Assembly: GCA_046297395.1 (NCBI GenBank)
Contig: JBKCNM010000029.1
Span: 1 to 5,208 of the forward strand
Reading direction: 5' to 3'
From: JBEICQ01 sp046297395
Lineage (GTDB): Bacteria; Bacteroidota; Bacteroidia; UBA4408
DNA length: 5,208 bases
The translations under genes and the position numbers were made by a program. Under the pieces are notes generated by a model that ran no database searches, had not been told where the DNA came from, and saw only the letters and a list, made by a program, of their open reading frames with translations. Positions within the stretch are counted from its first letter, which is position 1; each line of letters opens with the position of its first letter. Shown here one piece after another: positions 1 to 4,820 of the stretch.

Positions 1-100
1 GGACTTCAGTTATAATAGAATACATACAGGCCAACAACAGAAACCAACCAGAATTTTATTGTCTCGAGGAGGTTATTGAGGCCGATTACCATGCATGATT
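1..100 (+). repeat. Partial, divergent copy of the 311-bp array repeat (copy 1)
   Basis: The first bases match the middle of the other repeat copies, starting at the GGACTTCAG found at 4912-4920; the left half lies outside the window. Similarity is close to copies 4 and 5, with the shared TCTCGAG block at 62-68. It fades after about position 98, so the copy lacks the terminator hairpin and the CGGCTGAATGTTA right end that all other copies carry. The transposase-like remnant is present in frame at 15-98 (IEYIQANNRNQ at its start) and ends at a TGA. The copy is either truncated, or a chimera whose right half was replaced by the unrelated sequence at 100-337. Confidence 0.8.
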
Positions 101-337
101 TTTTGAGACTCAAATTTATTATCGCTTAGTTTACTTGAAAAAATGAAAAGTTGGAAGACGGACTACAAGAGAATCCTTCTACTTTCATCAAGATTGATGC
201 GATAGCATGACATTGGAGCGCACTTTGAAATATTCATAAAAAAGGATTCCTGAAAAAAGCCTTTCTTAAAAAGCAAATAAACATCTAAAATAATTCTTAA
301 ATATGGTTGAGATGCTCAGAATAAAAGAAAAAAAGTA
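101..337. other. Non-coding stretch without recognisable gene
   Basis: Both strands are broken by stop codons in every frame and I recognise no protein fragment. There is a near-perfect palindrome TTTGAGACTCAAA at 102-114. The stretch lies where the right half of repeat copy 1 should be and separates it from the hepT-mntA cassette. It may be decayed sequence from a lost cassette or the rest of a degraded insertion sequence, but nothing visible decides this. Confidence 0.5.
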
Positions 338-413
338 TTTTTTCACAGCCTGACGGTTTGCACACAGGCTGATAACCTTTTCGGGTTGCGCTTGTGCTAT
401 TATGCACTTTACC
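338..413. repeat. Structured cassette junction with an inverted copy of the repeat left end
   Basis: The plus strand at 338-352 reads TTTTTTCACAGCCTG. This is the reverse complement, with one mismatch in 15, of the left end of the array repeat at 1097-1111 (CAGACTGTGAAAAAA). Two alternative hairpins are possible: CAGCCTG/CAGGCTG (346-352 with 365-371), and a longer one pairing 360-364 with 393-397 and 374-377 with 384-387. The edge beside hepT (398-413) is complementary to the sequence just left of repeat copy 2, in 13 of 16 positions, so the cassette has matching ends. I read it as a compact, divergent version of the recombination site that the other cassettes have in 311-bp form. Confidence 0.55.
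346..371 (-). terminator. Possible terminator of mntA-hepT
   Basis: A perfect 7-bp stem, CAGCCTG/CAGGCTG with a 12-nt loop, lies about 45 bases past the hepT stop on the minus strand. It is followed by TGAAAAAATAC and then a run of T. The U tract is displaced from the stem by about ten bases, so termination may be weak. It occupies the place that the strong hairpin takes in the other cassettes. Confidence 0.4.
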
Positions 414-416
414 TTA

Positions 417-749
417 CTATAGTAAACTTTTAATTTCAAGTTTCAATTTAGGCAAACTATTAATAAGAATTGACCAAATCATATCATCAGCTACATTATC
501 ATAACTGTGAATTATTCTATTCCTTGTACCAACTATATTTCTTGAATTTTCAATTTTAAAATCCGGCTTTTCCTTGAGTATTCTATTTACTGCTTCTCCA
601 ATGATTTCTATATTCCTTTCTACTGCTCTTTTGGTCTTTATATCTTTTTGATATTCCAAGAAATTCATTGGTTTATCCTCGAAAAAAGATTCAATTTCAT
701 CAATTGAATTTAGTATATCGTATAGCCAAGTATTAATTTTATTGTCCAT
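417..749 (-). CDS. hepT: HepT-like HEPN ribonuclease toxin (DUF86)
   Basis: This is the toxin half of a HEPN/MNT type VII toxin-antitoxin pair. HEPN toxins of this family are small all-helical RNases that act as dimers; known members cleave RNA, including tRNA. The catalytic RX4HXY motif is visible as RNRIIHSY, with R76, H81 and Y83 counted from the chosen start. In the Shewanella pair, the motif tyrosine is the residue the antitoxin modifies with AMP groups. I chose the ATG at 747-749, giving 110 residues, over an upstream GTG at 765-767, which would add six residues and lengthen the overlap with mntA from 11 to 29 bp. The gene overlaps the mntA stop, so the two are probably translationally coupled. 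The length is normal for the family and the motif is intact. The RNA target cannot be read from the sequence. Confidence 0.92.
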   Translation of the reverse strand: MDNKINTWLYDILNSIDEIESFFEDKPMNFLEYQKDIKTKRAVERNIEIIGEAVNRILKEKPDFKIENSRNIVGTRNRIIHSYDNVADDMIWSILINSLPKLKLEIKSLL

Positions 750-1041
750 AAATAAGCTGCTTTTCACAATCTATTTGCTTCCTCAAAAATGGATTGCGAA
801 TTCCCTTTTCCTCTAGTAAATCAACAGGCCGATTAAATATTGACTCCAATTGATCTTTTAAATCAAAGTAATTATCGGCATATTCAGACAAATCAAGCTT
901 TTCAAAATCAACTACTAAGTCAATATCACTCTCATATGTAAATGTGTCCTTTAGAACTGAGCCAAATACAAAAAGCTTACTAACCTTATGCTTAACGCAT
1001 AGATTTTTAATCTTTTCAATATTTAACTCTATCAGATTCAT
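739..1041 (-). CDS. mntA: MntA-like minimal nucleotidyltransferase antitoxin
   Basis: This is the antitoxin partner of the HEPN toxin. It is a minimal nucleotidyltransferase that, in characterised pairs, silences HepT by adding AMP to the tyrosine of its RX4HXY motif. The 100-residue protein has the family signature GSX10DXD: G27, S28, then D39 and D41. A third acidic residue, D74 in PVDLL, completes the metal-binding triad. It precedes hepT and overlaps it by 11 bp, the usual antitoxin-first order. The ATG at 1039-1041 follows a Bacteroidota-type promoter so closely that the leader would be only a few bases. There is no Shine-Dalgarno sequence. The catalytic residues are intact, so the pair looks functional. 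The family assignment is firm; activity on this particular toxin is inferred from context. Confidence 0.93.
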   Translation of the reverse strand: MNLIELNIEKIKNLCVKHKVSKLFVFGSVLKDTFTYESDIDLVVDFEKLDLSEYADNYFDLKDQLESIFNRPVDLLEEKGIRNPFLRKQIDCEKQLIYGQ

Positions 1042-1046
1042 AACTG

Positions 1047-1076
1047 TAAAGGTAGAAGATTTTCAGTTTACTGCAA
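1047..1076 (-). promoter_or_regulatory. Putative Bacteroidota promoter of mntA-hepT
   Basis: On the minus strand, TTG (1074-1076) is followed after 19 bases by TACCTTTA (1047-1054), close to the Bacteroidota -33/-7 pattern TTG-N19-TAnnTTTG. Transcription would begin at or just before the mntA ATG. The promoter lies inside the cassette, between repeat copy 2 and the gene, so the cassette carries its own expression signal. Confidence 0.5.
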
Positions 1077-1090
1077 GTAGGTATTGTGCA

Positions 1091-1401
1091 TAACCTCAGA
1101 CTGTGAAAAAACCATTCACAATCCCCAGTTTATAATTGATGATAAAAATAGGAGTTTTTCTTTTTTATCAAGCATCATTTTGGATTTGTTCTAGATTGAA
1201 TACAAACAGGCCAATAACAGAAACCAACTTGAGTTTAATTGGCTAGAGGAAGTTATTGATGCCGATCACCCTGCACGATTGATGGAAGATAAAAAGTAAT
1301 GGCTCCGATACCGGCTTCGGTCAACACCGAGTAGAATGAAAAAGCCCCTTACGAGAGGGGCTTTTTATTTGGGGATTTTTCATCTACCCGGCTGAATGTA
1401 A
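1091..1401 (+). repeat. 311-bp array repeat, copy 2 (attC-like)
   Basis: The copy runs from TAAC (1091-1094) to GTAA (1398-1401). Its ends are imperfect inverted repeats: TAAC-CT-CAGACTG against CGGCTG-AAT-GTAA. Inside these are TGAAAAAACC at 1104-1113 and GGATTTTTCA at 1373-1382, complementary in 9 of 10 positions. Other internal landmarks are a TGTGAA/TTCACA hairpin (1102-1120), the conserved TTTTATCAAGCATCATTTTGGA stretch, a transposase-like remnant at 1195-1299, a CTTCGGT/ACCGAG hairpin near 1315-1330, and a strong terminator. It separates the mntA-hepT cassette from the lipoprotein cassette. It forms a subfamily with copy 3, sharing GGATTTGTTCTAGATTG where the others have GGACTTCAnnTATAATAG. 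Confidence 0.9.
1339..1366 (-). terminator. Bidirectional Rho-independent terminator in repeat copy 2
   Basis: There is a perfect 11-bp stem, AAAAAGCCCCT/AGGGGCTTTTT, with a 6-nt loop. The A and T runs make it work in both directions. On the minus strand it lies about 45 bases after the lipoprotein stop codon and insulates it from the mntA-hepT cassette. Confidence 0.85.
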
Positions 1402-1411
1402 TGGACTGGTT

Positions 1412-1870
1412 TTATTTCGTCAATTTACCAAGTCTAGCTGTAGTCTTTACAGTTGTAATTTTGGTTAAAAAGCCGATACCCAAAATAGGTTTAAAAACTT
1501 TTGTTTCATACTGTGGATAAAAAACAACATCATAACCAGGATTACTATTCATTAAATTGTAAAGAGAATAATTTGCTGTCTTGTCTGCAACTAAGTTACC
1601 TACAACAGGGATGCTAGCTATACTTATAGCTGCTGCACCGCCGCCTTCAACCACCCCTGTTTTTTTAGTAAATAACCTTTCAAAGTCAATTCCTAAAATT
1701 TTAGTAGAAGTAGCTTCCGCTGTTAGTTGGTCAGATAAAGTGAAGTCACTTTTGTTTAAATTAATTCTTGTGTATGGCTCTCTCATTGAATGGTTAAGAG
1801 TGGTGCAACTCGATAAAGTTGCAATTAGAATCCCTGTGAAAAGGAATGATTTAAGAAATGTTTTTTTCAT
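1412..1870 (-). CDS. Small hypothetical lipoprotein
   Basis: The 152-residue product begins with a lipoprotein signal: MKKTFLKS, a hydrophobic core, and the lipobox LSSC with the lipidated Cys22. It should therefore be exported and membrane-anchored. The mature part has an LNKSDF-LSDQLTAEA stretch near residues 38-53, a KILGIDFERLF block near 57-67, and a glycine/alanine-rich hydrophobic run near 74-90. The C-terminal half contains a YDVVFYPQYETK segment typical of small beta-rich Bacteroidota lipoproteins. I do not recognise a named family. I chose the ATG at 1868-1870 because it puts the charged N-terminus directly before the hydrophobic core; a GTG at 1907-1909 would add 13 residues that spoil the signal peptide. 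It is the only cassette here without a toxin-like product. No TAnnTTTG promoter was found upstream; the leader holds repeated GTGGnGACCA motifs instead. Confidence 0.82.
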   Translation of the reverse strand: MKKTFLKSFLFTGILIATLSSCTTLNHSMREPYTRINLNKSDFTLSDQLTAEATSTKILGIDFERLFTKKTGVVEGGGAAAISIASIPVVGNLVADKTANYSLYNLMNSNPGYDVVFYPQYETKVFKPILGIGFLTKITTVKTTARLGKLTK

Positions 1871-1881
1871 TTTGTTTTGCG

Positions 1882-1988
1882 TGGTCGCCACTTTTTTTTG
1901 ATTTAACACCGTTTATTAGAGTGGGTTCTGGTCTCCACTTTTAAAAATTCAATTATGCCGATTTTTTGTCACTTTGGGTGGTCAGCCC
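1882..1988. repeat. Three degenerate GTGGnGACCA repeats in the lipoprotein leader
   Basis: The plus strand carries TGGTCGCCAC (1882-1891), TGGTCTCCAC (1929-1938) and TGGTCAGCCC (1979-1988), spaced 47 and 50 bp apart. In the first two the similarity continues into CTTTT-n-GATT/AATTCAATT-like sequence, suggesting an old duplication of about 25 bp. Each can form a small hairpin: GTGG/CCAC at 1881-1891, AGTGG/CCACT at 1920-1939, and TGGG/CCCA at 1975-1989. They lie between the start codon and repeat copy 3, where an operator or leader structure would be expected. Function unknown. Confidence 0.45.
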
Positions 1989-2141
1989 ATTTGCTTTCGC
2001 AGACCTTTGTTGGTTTTTATTTTTGTTAAATAGCCCCTAACGGCAGACTGTGAAAAAATCATTCACAATCCTCAGTTTACAAGTGGTGATAAAAATAGGA
2101 TTTTTTCTTTTTTATCAAGCATCATTTTGGATTTGTTCTAG

Positions 2142-2315
2142 ATTGAATACATACAGGCCAATAACAGAAACCAACTTGAGTTTAATTGGCTAGAGGTAGT
2201 TATTGATGCCGAACACCCTGCACGATTTACAAAAGATAAAAAGGAAAGGCTTCAAAACCCCCTTCGGTCAAAACCGAGTAGAATGAAAAAGCCCCTTACA
2301 AGAGGGGCTTTTTAG
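2142..2315 (+). pseudogene. N-terminal remnant resembling an IS1182-family transposase (best of five copies)
   Basis: The plus strand reads in frame from IEYIQANNRNQ through WLEVVIDAEHPARF, then runs into unrelated codons across the terminator to a stop at 2313-2315. The order YIQ-x2-NRNQ, a leucine-rich spacer, then I-D-x-(D/E)-x-P-x-R resembles the extreme N-terminus of IS1182-family transposases as I remember them; I could not search. No start codon and no catalytic domain are present, so it cannot make a transposase. The same segment occurs at 15-98, 1195-1299, 3699-3842 and 4926-5009; the last has an in-frame TAG. It runs opposite to all the cassette genes. Confidence 0.5.
2286..2313 (-). 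terminator. Bidirectional Rho-independent terminator in repeat copy 3
   Basis: An 11-bp perfect stem, AAAAAGCCCCT/AGGGGCTTTTT with loop TACAAG, lies about 43 bases beyond the stop codon of the class II fic gene on the minus strand. It differs from copy 2 only in the loop. Confidence 0.85.
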
Positions 2316-2355
2316 TTGGGGATTTTTCATCTACCCGGCTGAATGTTATCGGCTG

Positions 2356-3444
2356 TTATTCTTTGTCTTCCAATATTTTTAATAGTCTTTGGTTTAAGTA
2401 TAGTTTCTCTTTTCCAACTTTTTCTGATTTCAAAAAGCCGTTTTCTTCCAAGGATATCAAATAATTTCCAACTGTCTTTAAGTTTCCAATATTTTTGCCA
2501 ATCAAGTGTTGCCGTTTTGTATATGGTAAACGGAATAAAATTTCAATCAAGTCTTTAGAATAAACTTTTGGCAACTTCTTTTTGATTTCGATTGCAGTGT
2601 CTTCCATAGCCACTGTGATTTTATTTAGTCTTTTTAATCCATTATTTGCAGTAACTTCAATCATATCCAACATATACAAGATGTAGTCTTCCCACTCGTT
2701 TTTTTCAGTTACATCTTTTAAGCACTTATAATATTCAATTTTGTTTTTAATAATATATTCACTCAAATAAATGGCTGGTGTATCCAATAAGCATGAAATT
2801 TTCAGATACAACAACAGTAAAATTCTTCCAGTTCTTCCGTTACCGTCAGAGAATGGGTGTATAGCTTCAAATTGATAGTGCAATATGGCCATTTTTATTA
2901 ATGGGTCTATCGTTTCATCTTCGTTTATGAACTTTTCTAAATTGGCTAATTTCTCATGGATAATCTGTTCACCACTTGGCGGGGTGTAAATTACTTCGCC
3001 TTGAGTGTTACTTAGTGTTGTTCCCGGGGTATTTCGTATTGAAGCGTTGTTTTGTTTAATACACTGAACAATTTTGACACAAAGATTGGTTGTTATAAAT
3101 GGTTTTGTCTTTAATTCTTCTACGCCTAACCAAAGTGCTTCCTTGTATCTTAATACTTCTTTTGTAGCAGAGTTTTCTATTTTTCTGTCAGCAACTAATG
3201 ATTTGTAGAGTTCATCGTTTGTTGTAATAATGTTTTCTACTTCCGAGCTCGCTTTTGCTTCTTGTAAATAAATCGTGTCTAAAAACAGAGTAGGGTTAGG
3301 TAAATTGAGTAAAGTCCCATTAAGTTGAGCCAATGCTCGTCCTGCCGAAATAGCTTTTCGAAGTATCTGTTTAGTTTCTATGTCTGCTTTTGGCGGCAAT
3401 AGTGGCAGGTCATTATATGGAATGTTTCGGTCAAATTTTTCCAT
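2356..3444 (-). CDS. fic: Class II Fic protein, AMP transferase with built-in inhibition and C-terminal winged helix
   Basis: The 362-residue protein has the layout of the SoFic type from Shewanella. An N-terminal Fic_N region (about residues 10-85) carries the inhibitory motif SSEVEN (S66 to N71), matching [ST]xxxE[GN]. The Fic core bears HPFSDGNGRTGR at 196-207, with catalytic H196, the anion-binding loop and R204/R207. A C-terminal winged-helix-like part spans about 293-358. Fic enzymes transfer AMP from ATP to a hydroxyl on a target protein; in class II the N-terminal Glu (E70) blocks productive ATP binding, so no separate antitoxin is needed. The cassette holds only this gene, consistent with that. 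The winged helix suggests DNA binding, possibly at the operator-like repeats upstream. All motif residues are intact. The start is the ATG at 3442-3444, 43 bases from a TAnnTTTG element. The target protein is unknown. Confidence 0.94.
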   Translation of the reverse strand: MEKFDRNIPYNDLPLLPPKADIETKQILRKAISAGRALAQLNGTLLNLPNPTLFLDTIYLQEAKASSEVENIITTNDELYKSLVADRKIENSATKEVLRYKEALWLGVEELKTKPFITTNLCVKIVQCIKQNNASIRNTPGTTLSNTQGEVIYTPPSGEQIIHEKLANLEKFINEDETIDPLIKMAILHYQFEAIHPFSDGNGRTGRILLLLYLKISCLLDTPAIYLSEYIIKNKIEYYKCLKDVTEKNEWEDYILYMLDMIEVTANNGLKRLNKITVAMEDTAIEIKKKLPKVYSKDLIEILFRLPYTKRQHLIGKNIGNLKTVGNYLISLEENGFLKSEKVGKEKLYLNQRLLKILEDKE

Positions 3445-3486
3445 TATAGTCAGATGTAAGTTTTACTTTTGTTGTTAATACAAGGG

Positions 3487-3494
3487 CAAAAATA
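3487..3494 (-). promoter_or_regulatory. Putative -7 element of the class II fic promoter
   Basis: The minus strand reads TATTTTTG, an exact match to the Bacteroidota TAnnTTTG element, and would start transcription near 3480, giving a leader of about 35 bases. No clear TTG is found at the -33 position, so strength may depend on the direct repeats immediately upstream. Confidence 0.5.
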
Positions 3495-3501
3495 CTAAAT
3501 A

Positions 3502-3543
3502 ATTACTCTCGTTTTTAAAATGAAGGTAAAGATTACTCTCGTT
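3502..3543. promoter_or_regulatory. Candidate operator: two perfect 12-bp direct repeats
   Basis: ATTACTCTCGTT occurs at 3502-3513 and again, identically, at 3532-3543. The period is 30 bp, close to three helical turns, so both copies face the same side of the DNA. The inner copy lies between the -7 and -33 positions of the fic promoter and the outer copy just upstream, a position suited to repression. The winged-helix domain of the adjacent Fic protein is an obvious candidate to bind it, but that is inference. Confidence 0.55.
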
Positions 3544-3593
3544 CAACCTTCAAAGAGTTTGTCATTTGTGAGCGGTCTTGTTATAATAGCCGA

Positions 3594-3904
3594 TAACGGC
3601 AGACTGTGAAAAAACCATTTACAATCCTAAGTTTATAACAGGTAATATAAATAGGAGTTTTTCTTCTTTATCAAGCATCATTTTGGACTTCAATTATAAT
3701 AGAATACATACAGGCCAACAACAGAAAACAACTGGAGTTTTATTGTCTCGAGAAGGTTATTGATGCCGAAGACCCTGTACAATTTACAAAAGATAAAAAG
3801 AAATGGCTTCACCCCCCCTTCGGCCAACACCGAGTAGAATGAAAAAGCCCCTTACAAGAGGGGCTTTTTATTTGGGGCTTTTTCATCTACCCGGCTGATT
3901 GTTA
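3594..3904 (+). repeat. 311-bp array repeat, copy 4 (attC-like)
   Basis: This copy starts TAACGGCAGACTG and ends CGGCTGATTGTTA, again 311 bp. The left hairpin has one mismatch (TGTGAA/TTTACA). It belongs to the subfamily of copies 1 and 5, with GGACTTCAATTATAATAG and TCTCGAG. The transposase remnant is open from 3699 to a TGA at 3840-3842. On its left the bases ATAATAGCCGATAAC (3583-3597) complete the class II fic cassette; on its right GTTATAAGC begins the class I Fic cassette. Confidence 0.91.
3842..3869 (-). terminator. Bidirectional Rho-independent terminator in repeat copy 4
   Basis: A perfect 11-bp stem, AAAAAGCCCCT/AGGGGCTTTTT, with loop TACAAG. On the minus strand it ends transcription of the class I fic module about 48 bases after its stop; on the plus strand it would stop any readthrough from the transposase remnant. 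Confidence 0.85.
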
Positions 3905-3916
3905 TAAGCCGTTTTT

Positions 3917-4525
3917 CTATTTGTCATTCGTGTCAATTAGTTCAAAAATTAACTCTGTCAATGTCTTTAGGTCACTTTCAATTGTTCCTTTCATATATCT
4001 TTCGTAAACACTTTTGTTGTCTGGCGGGTTGAGATTTAATGTCAAGCCTTTTTCTAAAGCCAAGAGTCTTAAAAACTCTCTTTGTGTTCGTCCGTTTCCT
4101 TCTCTGAATGGGTGTAAATAATTGATGTTATCTAAAATTTCCGCCAATTTCTCGGCTACTATTTTTTTGTTGTCTTTCGGAATTTTCTTGAATTCCGCAA
4201 TTAATTGGTCAATGTATCTGAAAGCGTTGTCAAAATGGGAAGTAGGGAAGAATTGCTTACCGTCTTTGCTAATTTCAACTGTCCGATTTTTGCCAGCCCA
4301 AATGTAAATTTCTTGAAACAGATGTTTGTGAATTTCTAAAAGGTTGTCAATACCTTTGATTTTAATAGGTTGTTCGTAAAGTTCTTGCAGTCGTTTGGTT
4401 ACTGCACCGCTCTCGACAAAGAGCAATACATCGGGGTCGGTAATGTCTTGTAAATTTCTAAGAAGTCCTGTCGCGGGGTCTGTGTAGGTGGAGTCAGGGT
4501 CTATGTATTTGTAGGAACTAGACAT
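3917..4525 (-). CDS. fic: Class I Fic toxin (VbhT/FicT-like AMP transferase)
   Basis: The 202-residue protein is the toxin of a class I Fic module. It opens with YKYIDPDSTYTDP and LLRNLQDITD (residues 5-30), typical of the VbhT/Bep-type Fic fold. A target-binding flap follows around 80-94 (NRTVEISKDG then QFFP), and the active site HPFREGNGRTQR is at 138-149 with catalytic H138 and R146/R149. Characterised relatives add AMP to GyrB and ParE and so stop DNA replication; that this one does the same is inference. I chose the ATG at 4523-4525, which overlaps the antitoxin gene by 8 bp. An upstream TTG at 4550-4552 would add nine residues and make a 35-bp overlap. All motif residues are present. 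The protein lacks the N-terminal inhibitory helix of the neighbouring class II enzyme, which explains the separate antitoxin gene. Confidence 0.94.
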   Translation of the reverse strand: MSSSYKYIDPDSTYTDPATGLLRNLQDITDPDVLLFVESGAVTKRLQELYEQPIKIKGIDNLLEIHKHLFQEIYIWAGKNRTVEISKDGKQFFPTSHFDNAFRYIDQLIAEFKKIPKDNKKIVAEKLAEILDNINYLHPFREGNGRTQREFLRLLALEKGLTLNLNPPDNKSVYERYMKGTIESDLKTLTELIFELIDTNDK

Positions 4526-4739
4526 AGGCTTTCTGTTTAGCGAATGCCACAAGTTCTGAAAGTGTTATTTTTCCTGTCACATAGTCTCTAATAATTTCAA
4601 TACCTTTGGGTGTCGGCTTATAACCTTCAAACATATTACTTCCCAGGGCGTTTGCTGTGCTTTCTAAGGTTTTTAAGTCCGAAAACTTAACCCCCATAAT
4701 TGTCAAATTAATTCTGTCAATTTCTATTGTGTTGAACAT
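4518..4739 (-). CDS. vbhA: VbhA-like Fic antitoxin
   Basis: The 73-residue protein carries the Fic inhibitory motif SNMFEG at S34 to G39, matching [ST]xxxE[GN]. In VbhA-type antitoxins the glutamate (here E38) reaches into the toxin's ATP site and displaces the gamma-phosphate. After the motif comes KPTPKGIEIIRDYVTGKIT, the helix-turn-helix-like arrangement seen in VbhA after its SxxxEG. It lies directly upstream of the toxin gene and overlaps its ATG by 8 bp, so the two are co-translated in antitoxin-first order. I prefer the ATG at 4737-4739 because a TAnnTTTG promoter element ends about 24 bases upstream. An internal ATG at 4695-4697 would give 59 residues, near the length of VbhA itself, and cannot be ruled out. 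Confidence 0.88.
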   Translation of the reverse strand: MFNTIEIDRINLTIMGVKFSDLKTLESTANALGSNMFEGYKPTPKGIEIIRDYVTGKITLSELVAFAKQKAYV

Positions 4740-4762
4740 ATTTTTCAGTCTTAAATGATTCT

Positions 4763-4770
4763 CAAATTTA
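4763..4770 (-). promoter_or_regulatory. Putative -7 element of the vbhA-fic promoter
   Basis: TAAATTTG on the minus strand exactly fits the Bacteroidota TAnnTTTG element and would give a leader of about 15-20 bases before the vbhA ATG. No convincing TTG lies at -33. It sits inside the cassette, 50 bases from repeat copy 5. Confidence 0.5.
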
Positions 4771-4820
4771 CAAAATATTTAGGGTAATTAGCTTGTTTTC
4801 TGTCGCTCTAAAATAGCTTA

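Larger units (their letters stand above)
2038..2348 (+). repeat. 311-bp array repeat, copy 3 (attC-like)
   Basis: This is the cleanest copy. It starts TAACGGCAGACTG at 2038 and ends CGGCTGAATGTTA at 2348, so the ends pair as TAAC/GTTA and CAGnC/GnCTG, with TGAAAAAATC (2051-2060) facing GGATTTTTCA. It has the same length as copies 2 and 4 and is nearly identical to copy 2 through the middle. It contains the TGTGAA/TTCACA hairpin, the transposase remnant and the terminator. It divides the lipoprotein cassette from the class II Fic cassette. The following bases, GTTATCGGCTGTTAT, match the far end of the Fic cassette in inverse orientation. Confidence 0.92.

Noticed and set aside
765..767. GTG start for hepT; likewise the GTG at 1907 for the lipoprotein and the TTG at 4550 for the class I fic
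   Set aside because: Each has an in-frame ATG a few codons downstream that gives a better N-terminus or a shorter overlap with the upstream gene.
338..1111. CRISPR array
   Set aside because: The repeats are about 311 bp with gene-sized gaps, not short repeats with short spacers, and no cas gene is present.
1581..1901. Plus-strand open frame of 106 codons
   Set aside because: It lies antisense to the lipoprotein gene, which has a clear signal peptide and lipobox. The plus-strand product has no recognisable features.
2343..2558. Plus-strand open frame of 71 codons, hydrophobic
   Set aside because: It is antisense to the C-terminal winged helix of the class II fic gene and begins in the repeat end; the hydrophobic look comes from the reverse complement of lysine- and glutamate-rich codons.
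4122..4307. Plus-strand open frame of 61 codons
   Set aside because: It is the shadow of the class I fic gene.
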